This document shows, piece by piece, positions 36,030 through 44,278 of a stretch of DNA of 64,000 nucleotides; positions within the stretch are counted from its first letter, which is position 1; every line of letters starts with the position of its first letter. The notes under the pieces were generated by a model. The model made no database searches. It worked only from the letters and a program-made list of their open reading frames with translations, and had not been told where the DNA came from. Location of the stretch: NCBI RefSeq assembly GCF_042680125.1, contig NZ_JBHTNY010000001.1, one strand, 5' to 3'. Both the position numbers and the translations under genes were made by a program. This DNA is from Robinsoniella peoriensis. GTDB taxonomy: Bacteria; Bacillota; Clostridia; Lachnospirales; Lachnospiraceae.

Positions 36030-37727
36030 ATGAAGAAGAGATGGACCGCACTAATGATGGCACTTGTTTTGGCAGGGACACTGACTGCATGCCAGGGTGG
36101 AGAAAAGGAATCAGCGTCAGGCAGTAAATCTGATCTGTCAGAATCTGCATCAGCCGGAGCACAGCAGGATTTGGATTACGAATTTGGAGAAGACGTAACC
36201 TTCCATTCAGATGAACCGGTTGAATATACCATGATGTATTCGGATCATGAAAACTACCCGGTTAAGGATGACTGGAAGCTGTGGAGTGCAATTAAGGAAA
36301 AGTCAAATACAACTTTTAAACTGACCTCGGTAGCCCGGTCAGACTACAATGATAAGGTGACTGCAGCCATAAACAGCGGAAGCGCGCCGTATATTGTTCC
36401 GAAAATCTATGATTCAAAGCCATTTGAGGACAGCGGACAGATCGTCGCTGTCAGTGACTGGGTGCAGTATATGCCCAACTTCCAGAAACAGGTAAAAGAA
36501 TGGGGAATGGAAGAAGATTTAAAACAGATACTTGCGGCAGATGGCAAATATTACCGGCTTCCGGGCATGTGGGAATCAGTGGCAGGCGGATACTCCTTCA
36601 TTATCCGTAAAGATATCTTCGAGGCTGCGGGAGTAGACATGAGTAAGGAAGCGCAGTGGACCTGGGAAGATTTCTATACGGCGCTTATGAAGGTGAAAGA
36701 ATATACCGGCAAAGACAATATCTGGTCTGATCAGTTTCAGCTGGGGTGTGCAATGAACATAGCAGCTAATGTGTATGGCGTTAAGGCCGGAAATTCTGCT
36801 GACGGCGGAGACTGGGGGCTGCAGGATGGAATGAAATTTGATTTTGACAAGAACGAATTTTATTTTGCAGATACTACGGAGGACTATAAGGAATTTCTGA
36901 GATACTTTAATAAGGTCTATCAGGAAAAAATTCTGGATCCTGAGACCTTCACTCAGGACAGCACCCAGGCACAGGCTAAATTCTTCCGAGGTGATTCTTA
37001 CGTCCTGACAGCAAATTACCAGATATTATCTGATATTCAGGCGCAGAACAAAATGCAGGTGGATGGTGCAGAGCTGTATTTTATGACAACCCCGTCAGGT
37101 CCAAAAGGAAATCTGAAAGTATCCAGCGCTTCCGGTCGTTTTGAGAATGGAATTGTGATTACGAAAAATGCATTGGACGATCTGGGAGAAGATGGGTTTA
37201 TCAAAATGCTCCGCTTTATTGACTGGCTATGGTATTCTGATGAAGGGCACGAACTGACTCAATGGGGTGTTGAGGGAGAGACCTATACAAAGGACGACCA
37301 GGGAAATATTACCCTGAATTCAGATATTTATTACAATGGTTTTAACCCGGATGCAAAAAAACAGTTGAATGTGGAATATGGTTTTGGGGGCGGTGTTTTT
37401 GCATACGGAGGTAATGTACAGATTCAGCTTTCCAAATTCACAGAATCCGAAAAAGAGTGGAATGAGAGGATTAACGCAAATAAAACAGATCAGAAACTGG
37501 CACCGCCTGTACTTGCTTCGGAGATGCAGAAGGAGGAACTGAATCTGATTAAAGTACCACTGATGGATTATGTTAATACTGCGGCACTGGAATTTATCAC
37601 AGGTAAGAGAGATATTGACAAAGACTGGGCTTCTTATGTAGCTGACTGTGAATCCAAAGGTAGTACGAAATATACGGAAGAGGTCAACCAGATATTTTTA
37701 GACACAAAGGACATTCTGGGAATGTAA
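36030..37727 (+). CDS. ABC sugar-binding lipoprotein, LplA-like
   Basis: 565 residues. Lipoprotein signal with lipobox LTAC (Cys about 21) then a Ser/Gly/Glu-rich tether; the mature part is a family 1 extracellular solute-binding fold of the long Lpl class. Partner of the two permeases upstream, from which it is separated by the intron remnant. ATG 36030 follows AAGGAGG by 8 bases; the frame upstream reads back into intron sequence and is rejected. Probable ligand: glucuronoxylan-derived oligosaccharides, from gene context. Confidence 0.88.
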   Translation: MKKRWTALMMALVLAGTLTACQGGEKESASGSKSDLSESASAGAQQDLDYEFGEDVTFHSDEPVEYTMMYSDHENYPVKDDWKLWSAIKEKSNTTFKLTSVARSDYNDKVTAAINSGSAPYIVPKIYDSKPFEDSGQIVAVSDWVQYMPNFQKQVKEWGMEEDLKQILAADGKYYRLPGMWESVAGGYSFIIRKDIFEAAGVDMSKEAQWTWEDFYTALMKVKEYTGKDNIWSDQFQLGCAMNIAANVYGVKAGNSADGGDWGLQDGMKFDFDKNEFYFADTTEDYKEFLRYFNKVYQEKILDPETFTQDSTQAQAKFFRGDSYVLTANYQILSDIQAQNKMQVDGAELYFMTTPSGPKGNLKVSSASGRFENGIVITKNALDDLGEDGFIKMLRFIDWLWYSDEGHELTQWGVEGETYTKDDQGNITLNSDIYYNGFNPDAKKQLNVEYGFGGGVFAYGGNVQIQLSKFTESEKEWNERINANKTDQKLAPPVLASEMQKEELNLIKVPLMDYVNTAALEFITGKRDIDKDWASYVADCESKGSTKYTEEVNQIFLDTKDILGM

Positions 37728-37761
37728 ATCGTAAATATGCACATATATACCGTGTGCAGGA

Positions 37762-37791
37762 AAGAGGGCTGGCATACCGCACAGCCCTCTT
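37762..37791 (+). terminator. Hairpin terminator after the binding-protein gene
   Basis: AAGAGGGCTG (37762-37771) pairs perfectly with CAGCCCTCTT (37782-37791), followed by ATTTGG. It would end the GH67-transporter transcript before the AraC gene. Confidence 0.75.
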
Positions 37792-37824
37792 ATTTGGCAG
37801 AGCAGACGATACGGAGGAAAACTT

Positions 37825-38715
37825 ATGAAGCAAAGGAATACACATATAATGAAACCCGAAGATGAACGCCAGTATATGCTGAATGATAAATTTGAAATCA
37901 TGGAAAAGTATGGGGTGCCTACGGGTGCCCTGCAGATTCATTTTCACAATTTTTATGAGATATTGTATATAGTGGACGGAACTTTTAACTGCCTTATTGA
38001 TAACACCACATATTACCTGAAGCGCGGAGACTTCCTCCTGATAGACAGAAATCATATGCATCATTACCAGTATGTGGAGAAACAGCATGAGGATTCCAAG
38101 CGGATACTGCTGTGGATTACAAAAGAATTCTTAAATGAGCTGTCGGGACCGGAAGTGGATCTGACCGGCTGTTTTACTATGGAAGGGGCACCGGCTTACC
38201 ATTTTCCGGCACATCACGAAGATAAACTGGCAGATTACCTGTTTCAGATCCTGTTTGGTATTTCCACAGAAGAGGGGATAGACGCAGAACAGATGCTGAT
38301 AGAAAAATCCTATCTGACTTTATTTTTTGTTTATTTAAACCGGCTGTGTGCCCGACAGAGGTTTCAGTTTACGGAAGAGGAAACCACAACCAGTGAAATG
38401 ATGAAAAGAGTAATTGAATATATTGACCGGCATATCGCGGAAACCATTGCAATCGAGGATCTGGTAAACCTTACCAGCATGACAAGGTATCAGTTTCTGC
38501 GTACCTTTAAATCCATTACGAGTATGTCCATCCATGATTTTATTATAAAAAAGAGGCTGCTTGCCGCCTGTGAGCAGATCTGGCAGGGGAGCCAGATCTC
38601 TGATGTGTACAAACGGTGCGGCTTTGCAGATTACTCCTCTTTTTTTCGGAATTTTAAAAAGGCATATGACATGTCACCCCGGGAGTTTAAAACCTATTTT
38701 GAACAGGCTGAGTAG
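37825..38715 (+). CDS. AraC-family regulator with cupin domain
   Basis: 296 residues. Cupin-like N-terminal ligand domain (HFHNFYEILYIVDGTFN, YYLKRGDFLLIDRNHMHHY) and C-terminal AraC HTH pair (IAIEDLVNLTSMTRYQFLRTFK, ISDVYKRCGFADYSSFFRNFKKAY). ATG preceded by CGGAGGA. Located at the end of the xylan-oligosaccharide locus, which it likely controls. It is convergent with the next AraC gene with only 13 bases between stop codons and no terminator visible there. Confidence 0.87.
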   Translation: MKQRNTHIMKPEDERQYMLNDKFEIMEKYGVPTGALQIHFHNFYEILYIVDGTFNCLIDNTTYYLKRGDFLLIDRNHMHHYQYVEKQHEDSKRILLWITKEFLNELSGPEVDLTGCFTMEGAPAYHFPAHHEDKLADYLFQILFGISTEEGIDAEQMLIEKSYLTLFFVYLNRLCARQRFQFTEEETTTSEMMKRVIEYIDRHIAETIAIEDLVNLTSMTRYQFLRTFKSITSMSIHDFIIKKRLLAACEQIWQGSQISDVYKRCGFADYSSFFRNFKKAYDMSPREFKTYFEQAE

Positions 38716-38728
38716 CAGTTTAAAGTGT

Positions 38729-39631
38729 TTAGCGTTCCGGAATCGACCAATGCTCCAGATAGGCAGCCTCGGCCGACGGTGGATAATACATCTCAACCCC
38801 AAAGGCGGCTGTACGGATCTGCTGTTGTTTTAACCAGCGTTCCATGAACTTATCCGCTTTGAACACCGCATCTCCGTACAGCTGGGAGATGTTTTCCGCT
38901 TCAAAACCACAGACCAGATATTCACAGGCAGGCATTTCGAAGGTCTGATAGCCATGGACTGTTGTACCTGGAATGATTTCTGCACCGGCCATGTAGATGC
39001 AGTTCCCTTCTTTTGCATTCCCCAGATACAGGGCGCCAAGTTCATTGCCCTCCGGCAGCAGATTGGGAATGAGAGGCTTGATTTTATGAAAATCCTCCCA
39101 GAGTTTCGCACCTGCGGCAACTCCGGTAGTTTCGCCGCCCATAAGCTGGGCAATTGGAATCTCACCTTCAATACCGGCAAATGTTCTCGGCTGATCCAGC
39201 TTCCGGCGGAAGATTTCAAGTACCATTCCGTCTGTGATTAACGGAACATTCTCGTCTACCATTACATAGTTTAATATGAGATCCGGTTTGATAAAATGAT
39301 TTAAAACCACTGGATCAGCGCGATACTGTTCCGGAGTGATGCCAAAGGTTTCTTTAAATGCCCTTGTAAAATTTGAGTGGCTGGAAAATCCGTACTCCAT
39401 TGCAATATCTACAATGCGGCTGCTGCTGGATTTAAGAATTTCCGAGGCTTTTGACAGTTTACGCATTTTTATATAATCATAAACTGTTTTATTTACGAGG
39501 CGGCTAAAAAGCCTCTGGAAATAGAATGGAGATAAAGCTGCGGTTTTTGCCAGGGTTTCGATTTGTAATTCTTCATTTAAGTGTTCTTCTATATAATCGA
39601 TCGTGGATTGTATTGATTCCCATGCGTGCAT
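38729..39631 (-). CDS. AraC-family regulator with GyrI-like effector-binding domain
   Basis: 300 residues. Here the DNA-binding HTH pair is N-terminal (IETLAKTAALSPFYFQRLFSR, IVDIAMEYGFSSHSNFTRAFKETFG) and the C-terminal half (about 125-300) has the GyrI/BmrR-like small-molecule binding layout. Such proteins (Rob/MtaN-like) often answer to amphipathic or cationic drugs. Start ATG at 39631 follows AAAGGAGGT; an in-frame ATG ten codons earlier lacks this. Transcribed away from the acyl-CoA ligase/transporter block, sharing a 316-base intergenic region with it. Confidence 0.87.
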   Translation of the reverse strand: MHAWESIQSTIDYIEEHLNEELQIETLAKTAALSPFYFQRLFSRLVNKTVYDYIKMRKLSKASEILKSSSSRIVDIAMEYGFSSHSNFTRAFKETFGITPEQYRADPVVLNHFIKPDLILNYVMVDENVPLITDGMVLEIFRRKLDQPRTFAGIEGEIPIAQLMGGETTGVAAGAKLWEDFHKIKPLIPNLLPEGNELGALYLGNAKEGNCIYMAGAEIIPGTTVHGYQTFEMPACEYLVCGFEAENISQLYGDAVFKADKFMERWLKQQQIRTAAFGVEMYYPPSAEAAYLEHWSIPER

Positions 39632-39947
39632 TACCTGCACCTCCTTTATTATTGTTGGCAATGAGCCAAGGCAGACATGCTTGCATGTCCATTTGGCGGC
39701 GGCCGCGATGGCTGGAGCGAGCGTGTCTTAAAATTGTTTTCTGGTTGCTGAATAGAATATACCATATCTCAAGTAAATTATGCTTATCAAAGAGTGCTCT
39801 TTTTTCCTTTCTTTTTTTCTTTCCTCAAATTTCTATCAATAATGTTAAGAAATATTAAGTAAATGTTACAATTGTGAGGATATTACAAACTTATATCACA
39901 ATATTTCGTTAAAATATTCCTATTCTGGAATGATTGGGGAGAAATAA
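39632..39947. other. Divergent intergenic region before the ABC/acyl-CoA ligase block
   Basis: Contains a palindromic stretch (about 39666-39696, ACATGC/GCATGT core), a GC-rich GGCGGCGGCCGC, and one copy of the dispersed AGCGTGTCTTAAAATTG motif (39720-39736). After about 39770 it is AT-rich with pyrimidine runs. No gene, and no promoter with both hexamers, was found. Confidence 0.5.
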
Positions 39948-40697
39948 ATGGCGATCTTAATTAAAAATATTACAAAATCTTTTACAAAGAATGATGACAC
40001 AAAAATGCTGGCAATTCTTGAGAACCTTTCCCTGAGTATTGAGAAGCAGGAGTTTGTTTCTTTTGTAGGGCCTTCCGGATGCGGAAAGTCCACGCTGCTG
40101 AGAATTATGGCAGGACTGCTGGATTCAGAAGAAGGTACAGTGGAGATTGGCGGAGAAGTAGTAAAAGGACCCAGCAAAGAAAGAATGATGGTATTTCAGG
40201 ATTATGTACTTTTTCCGTGGATGACTGTTTACCATAATATAGCGATGGGTCTTAAAATTGGAAAAAATGATAAGGAAAGAATTCAGAAAAAAGTGGACTG
40301 GGCAATTGATCTGGTAGGGCTGAATGGATTTGAAAAATCCTATCCTAACCAGTTATCAGGAGGCATGAAGCAGAGAGTGGCAATTGCCAGGGCACTGGTT
40401 ATGAATCCAAAGATATTGTTGATGGATGAACCCTTCGGGGCGCTGGATTCATTTACCCGTATGAAATTACAGGATGAGCTGGTCCGTCTTTGTGACAGAA
40501 AAGAGTTTACCACCTGTTTTGTAACCCACGATTGTGAAGAAGCTGTATACTTATCTGACAAGATAGTTGTATTTACAAACTCTCCTGCAGAAATTAAGGA
40601 AATCATCACGGTGGACCTGCCAAAGCCCAGAAACAGGACAAGTCCGGAATTCCAGGCGATCAGGAACAGGATTCTGGAACTGGGTATCGGTGCATGA
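39948..40697 (+). CDS. ABC transporter ATPase, NitT/TauT (SsuB/TauB) type
   Basis: 249 residues. Walker A GPSGCGKST (41-49), Q-loop VFQDYVLFPW, signature LSGGMKQR, Walker B ILLMDEPFGALD, switch His in CFVTHDCEEA. The Q-loop/FPW style is that of importers for sulfonates, nitrate, aromatic acids and similar small anions. Its permease and binding protein lie two genes downstream, separated by an acyl-CoA ligase. ATG preceded by GGGGAGA. Confidence 0.9.
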   Translation: MAILIKNITKSFTKNDDTKMLAILENLSLSIEKQEFVSFVGPSGCGKSTLLRIMAGLLDSEEGTVEIGGEVVKGPSKERMMVFQDYVLFPWMTVYHNIAMGLKIGKNDKERIQKKVDWAIDLVGLNGFEKSYPNQLSGGMKQRVAIARALVMNPKILLMDEPFGALDSFTRMKLQDELVRLCDRKEFTTCFVTHDCEEAVYLSDKIVVFTNSPAEIKEIITVDLPKPRNRTSPEFQAIRNRILELGIGA

Positions 40698-40820
40698 AAG
40701 TATGGGGGATATTCCGGTACAGCGTGATGCGCAGCTGTCAGAAAGCAATTTTCAGACACGCTCAAGTACCTATTAATATAGGAATATATAATTAAAATAT
40801 TAACTATGAGGAGCACAGAA

Positions 40821-42353
40821 ATGCAAACAGCAACGTTTAGAACATTGATTGGAGACATGGCGGAAAAATACCAGGATCGATGCTTTGTCACCTGCGCGAG
40901 AACACTTCGGTCCCTTACCTATATAGAATTGCGTGATAAGATTGATGCAATGAGCCTTCATCTTCGGGCATTGGGACTTCGGAAAGAAGATAAAGTCTTA
41001 CTTATGATGGAAAACAGTATTGAGTTTGCCATAACCTATTTTGGAGTTACCGACACCGGAGCGGTGGTAATTCCAGTCAATACATATTTAAAGGAAGCGG
41101 AGCTTTCTTATCTCATTACGGATTCTCAGGCGAAAGCAATCATTACAACTGAGAAGTTCGTTGAAAATATCCCCAAAAAATATAGAATGAAACAATTGTC
41201 TATGGCAGATGGGCATATATTCCTGAGCATTGGACTGAAAGCTGCCGGTACACCGGGAGCACCGGAAATTCCCGAAACAAAGCCAGAGCCGGATGACGTG
41301 GCAATGCTGCTTTATACATCAGGAACTACGGGGCATCCCAAGGGAGTAATTTTAAGTTACCGGAATCTGCTGGCGAAAGCAGAGCATATCGCGGCGGCCC
41401 ATAAGCTGACAGAAAAGGATGTGGCGCTGTGTGTACTTCCCTGGTTTCATATTAATGGACTGGTAATCACCCTGATTACACCTTTATTCTCAGGAGGAAG
41501 TATTGTGATAGGCGGCAAATTCAGCGTGCGCAGCTTCTGGAAGGATATTGAGAAATATAAGACTACCTGGTTTAGCGGGGTTCCTACGATGTATTCCCAC
41601 TTGCTGGCGAAAGGAATCCCGGAAGACGTGGATTTCAGTTCCATGCGTTTTGCAAGATCCGCTTCTTCGCCTCTGCCGGTAGCAGTTCTGGAGGAGTTTG
41701 AACAGAAATGTGGTATGCCCATAATAGAATCCTATGGTATTACGGAAGGCTGCAGCCAGATTACCACAAATCCCATGCCTCCCCTTGCAAGAAAACCCGG
41801 TTCTGTGGGACTGACCTTTGGAAATGATATTAAAATCGTAGATACTGAAATGAATGAACTGCCAACAGGATGTCTGGGAGAGGTTCTGATTAAGGGAAAT
41901 AATATAACCAGAGGCTACTATCATAAGGAGGAAGAGACGAAGAAAGCTTTTACGGGAGAGTGGTTCCACTCGGGAGACCTTGGATATCTGGATGAGGACG
42001 GATATCTGTTCTTAGATGGCAGAATTAAAGAACTGATTAACCGTGCAGGAGAAAAGTTCTCACCCAGAGAGGTAGATGAGATTATTTATCAGATGGATGG
42101 GGTAGAACTTGCCGCTACCGTAGGCGTTCCGGATGCAGTGTATGGGGAAGAAGTAGCTGCTTATATTAAAGTGAAAGAAGACAGCAGCCTGGAAAAAGAA
42201 GATGTAATCACCTACTGCAAAGAAAGGATAGCGAGCTATAAAGTTCCGCGGATGGTATTTTTTGTAGAGGATATTCCCAAAGGAGGAAATGGGAAAATCC
42301 AGCGTTTAAAATTAGTGGAGATGTTTAAGAAAGGACAAGGGGTAAAGGAATGA
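40821..42353 (+). CDS. Acyl-CoA ligase (AMP-forming), AAE3/oxalyl-CoA-synthetase-like
   Basis: 510 residues, the full ANL-superfamily length. Motifs: A3 LLYTSGTTGHPKGV, A5 ESYGITEGCSQ, A7/A8 WFHSGDLGYLDEDGYLFLDGRIKELINRAGEKFSP, catalytic Lys near the end in GGNGKIQR. Forms acyl-AMP, then acyl-CoA. The hinge and acyl-pocket region (LPWFHINGLVITL, TWFSGVPTMYSHLL, TNPMPPLARKPGSVG) most resembles, from memory, the AAE3/Pcs60 oxalate-CoA ligase group; the real acid is unknown. ATG 40821 follows AGGAG by 6 bases. The stop overlaps the binding-protein start (ATGA), and the gene sits inside a transporter operon, so it probably activates the imported compound. Confidence 0.85.
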   Translation: MQTATFRTLIGDMAEKYQDRCFVTCARTLRSLTYIELRDKIDAMSLHLRALGLRKEDKVLLMMENSIEFAITYFGVTDTGAVVIPVNTYLKEAELSYLITDSQAKAIITTEKFVENIPKKYRMKQLSMADGHIFLSIGLKAAGTPGAPEIPETKPEPDDVAMLLYTSGTTGHPKGVILSYRNLLAKAEHIAAAHKLTEKDVALCVLPWFHINGLVITLITPLFSGGSIVIGGKFSVRSFWKDIEKYKTTWFSGVPTMYSHLLAKGIPEDVDFSSMRFARSASSPLPVAVLEEFEQKCGMPIIESYGITEGCSQITTNPMPPLARKPGSVGLTFGNDIKIVDTEMNELPTGCLGEVLIKGNNITRGYYHKEEETKKAFTGEWFHSGDLGYLDEDGYLFLDGRIKELINRAGEKFSPREVDEIIYQMDGVELAATVGVPDAVYGEEVAAYIKVKEDSSLEKEDVITYCKERIASYKVPRMVFFVEDIPKGGNGKIQRLKLVEMFKKGQGVKE

Positions 42354-43438
42354 GAAAGTGGAAGAAATTAGTAGGAATGGCAGCGGTAGCAGCAATTTTT
42401 GTATGTGGATGCGGAGCAGGGGAGACAGCAGCAACATCCGCAGAGACAGCAGGAATGACGGCAGAAGATGCTGCCAGTGACAGCACGTCACAGGAAGTAT
42501 CAGACAAAGATACGGAACAGGATACCCAGGGCAGCAGTGAAGCAGCAGGCGGTGACAATGTAATACGGGTTGGCTCCATATTGGCACTGGGGACGGCAAC
42601 TCCTTTCGTTGCACAGGAGAACGGGTTGTTCGAAGGAAGCGATATCTCTATCGAAGTAACCCAGTTTGCGGATGGTTCTGCTCTGATGGAAGCATTTGCA
42701 GCAGGAGAACTGGATGTTGCACTGTCCGGTGTCATACCAGTTGCTACCTGGATTTCAAAAGGTATCGACATGAAGGTAGTTGCTTCTGCCAATGGTGGCG
42801 GTCATGTACTAATGACCAGAAAAGATACGGGAATTACATCTGTTGAAGATTTAAAAGGAAAGACAATAGCCGAGCCAAATATCGCTACTGTGACTGATGC
42901 ATTATTAAGAAGTAAAATTCTGGGGGATGCAGGTCTTGACCCGGATATGGATGTTACCCTGATTCCGGGTATGAAGCCGGCTGATATGGCAACAGTTCTG
43001 ATGGTTACGAAGGAAGTGGATGCAATGATTACCTGGGAGCCATTTGCTGCCCAGGCTGAGAAAGATTATGAAGACATTACAGTTCTCTATGACACAGCAA
43101 AAGAAATTAAGGAAGAGACCGGAAGCAACGCGTTTTATCCTGTTAATGTAGTGGCGGCTAACCAGGATTTCATTGATAACCGACCGGAAGATCTGGACAA
43201 GTTCCTGGATATTTACAAGAAGACAGTTGACTATATTAATACAGACCCGGGAGCCAATGCAGTACTGGCAAAGGTTCTGGATATGGACGAAACAACAATC
43301 CAGAATGCCCGTGAACGTATTGACTATACATTTGACATAGATCAGGCAGCTACCCTGGAGACTTTACAGTGGGCAGCTGATCTTGGATATATTGACAAAG
43401 TGCCGGATGAATCAGAAATTTTTTACGAGAAAAAATAG
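42350..43438 (+). CDS. NitT/TauT-type ABC substrate-binding lipoprotein (NMT1/SsuA-like)
   Basis: 362 residues. Lipobox VCGC (Cys about 21) with a Thr/Ser/Ala/Glu-rich tether to about residue 65, then an NMT1-type fold: GSILALGTATPFVAQENGLFE, ELDVALSGVIPVATWIS, DLKGKTIAEPNIATVTDALL. Captures a small organic anion or heterocycle outside the membrane. The start overlaps the ligase stop by 4 bases, implying matched production of ligase and binding protein. Confidence 0.88.
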   Translation: MRKWKKLVGMAAVAAIFVCGCGAGETAATSAETAGMTAEDAASDSTSQEVSDKDTEQDTQGSSEAAGGDNVIRVGSILALGTATPFVAQENGLFEGSDISIEVTQFADGSALMEAFAAGELDVALSGVIPVATWISKGIDMKVVASANGGGHVLMTRKDTGITSVEDLKGKTIAEPNIATVTDALLRSKILGDAGLDPDMDVTLIPGMKPADMATVLMVTKEVDAMITWEPFAAQAEKDYEDITVLYDTAKEIKEETGSNAFYPVNVVAANQDFIDNRPEDLDKFLDIYKKTVDYINTDPGANAVLAKVLDMDETTIQNARERIDYTFDIDQAATLETLQWAADLGYIDKVPDESEIFYEKK

Positions 43439-43456
43439 AGAGGTTTGTAAAGTCTT

Positions 43457-44242
43457 ATGAAATATAAAGCAAAACCGTTTTTACAGGGTTGTATAACCAT
43501 CATTGTAGTAATCATTATATGGAGCATTGCTTCAAAAACGGGGCTGTTTGGGAAACTGGATCCGGATACCGCAAAGCTGCTTCTGCCTATGCCAAATGAG
43601 GTGGCGGCAGAATTTGCGGACATGATAAAAAGCGGATATCTGCTCAGTAATATCTGGGTCAGTATGCAGCGGGTCCTGATTGGGTTCGGAATTGCAGCTG
43701 CAATCGGACTGCCCCTTGGAATCATCATGGGCATCAGCGAAAATGTCCGGAATTTTATTTACCCTCTGGTTCGTTTCTTTTCTCCGATACCGGGAGTTGC
43801 GTGGGTTCCACTGGCAATCTTGTGGTTTGGACTTGGAAACAATGCAGCGATCTTTATCATAGTAATGGGGTCGTTGTCTCCGATTATTGTAAATTCCCTC
43901 CAGGGGGTTCTGAACGTAGACAAGAAGCTCTATGATGTTCTCAGTATTATGGAGGCAAATACCTGGCAGGTTGTAAAATATTGTATCATCCCTAGTATTA
44001 TCCCCTATATTGTTTCAGGGTTTAAGCTGGGGCTGGGATTTGCCTGGAGGGTAGTGATAGCAGCTGAAATGGTAGGCGTGCCAAAAGGTCTCGGCTACGT
44101 ATTAAGCGTGGGGCGAAATACGGCAAATACGTCCGTTACGATCATCACGATTATCAGCCTTGGCATTATTATGATGCTCATGGAAGAAGTATTGTTCCGG
44201 TTTCTTGAAAGCCGAACGAATCAATGGAAAAAATGGCAGTAA
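43457..44242 (+). CDS. NitT/TauT-type ABC permease (SsuC-like)
   Basis: 261 residues, six membrane segments; the conserved loop is LYDVLSIMEANTWQVVKYCIIPSIIPYIVSGFKLGLGFAWR, as in SsuC/TauC. Works with the ATPase at 39948 and the binding protein just upstream (18-base gap). A short hairpin lies between this gene and the acyltransferase gene. Confidence 0.9.
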   Translation: MKYKAKPFLQGCITIIVVIIIWSIASKTGLFGKLDPDTAKLLLPMPNEVAAEFADMIKSGYLLSNIWVSMQRVLIGFGIAAAIGLPLGIIMGISENVRNFIYPLVRFFSPIPGVAWVPLAILWFGLGNNAAIFIIVMGSLSPIIVNSLQGVLNVDKKLYDVLSIMEANTWQVVKYCIIPSIIPYIVSGFKLGLGFAWRVVIAAEMVGVPKGLGYVLSVGRNTANTSVTIITIISLGIIMMLMEEVLFRFLESRTNQWKKWQ

Positions 44243-44247
44243 AATAA

Positions 44248-44264
44248 GCCGCAGAAGATGCGGC
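44248..44264 (+). promoter_or_regulatory. Small hairpin between permease and acyltransferase genes
   Basis: GCCGCA-GAAGA-TGCGGC, no T tail, 4-9 bases upstream of the GGAGGA ribosome binding site at 44268-44273. More likely an mRNA-stability or processing site than a terminator; it could set different expression for the two halves of the operon. Confidence 0.4.
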
Positions 44265-44278
44265 GCTGGAGGAATTAT

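Noticed and set aside
38716..38728. Terminator between the convergent AraC genes
   Set aside because: Only 13 bases separate the stop codons and no hairpin is visible.
39780..39810. AAAGAG-TG-CTCTTTTTT as a terminator before the ABC ATPase gene
   Set aside because: Only about 5 pairs are possible with a minimal loop; too weak to support.
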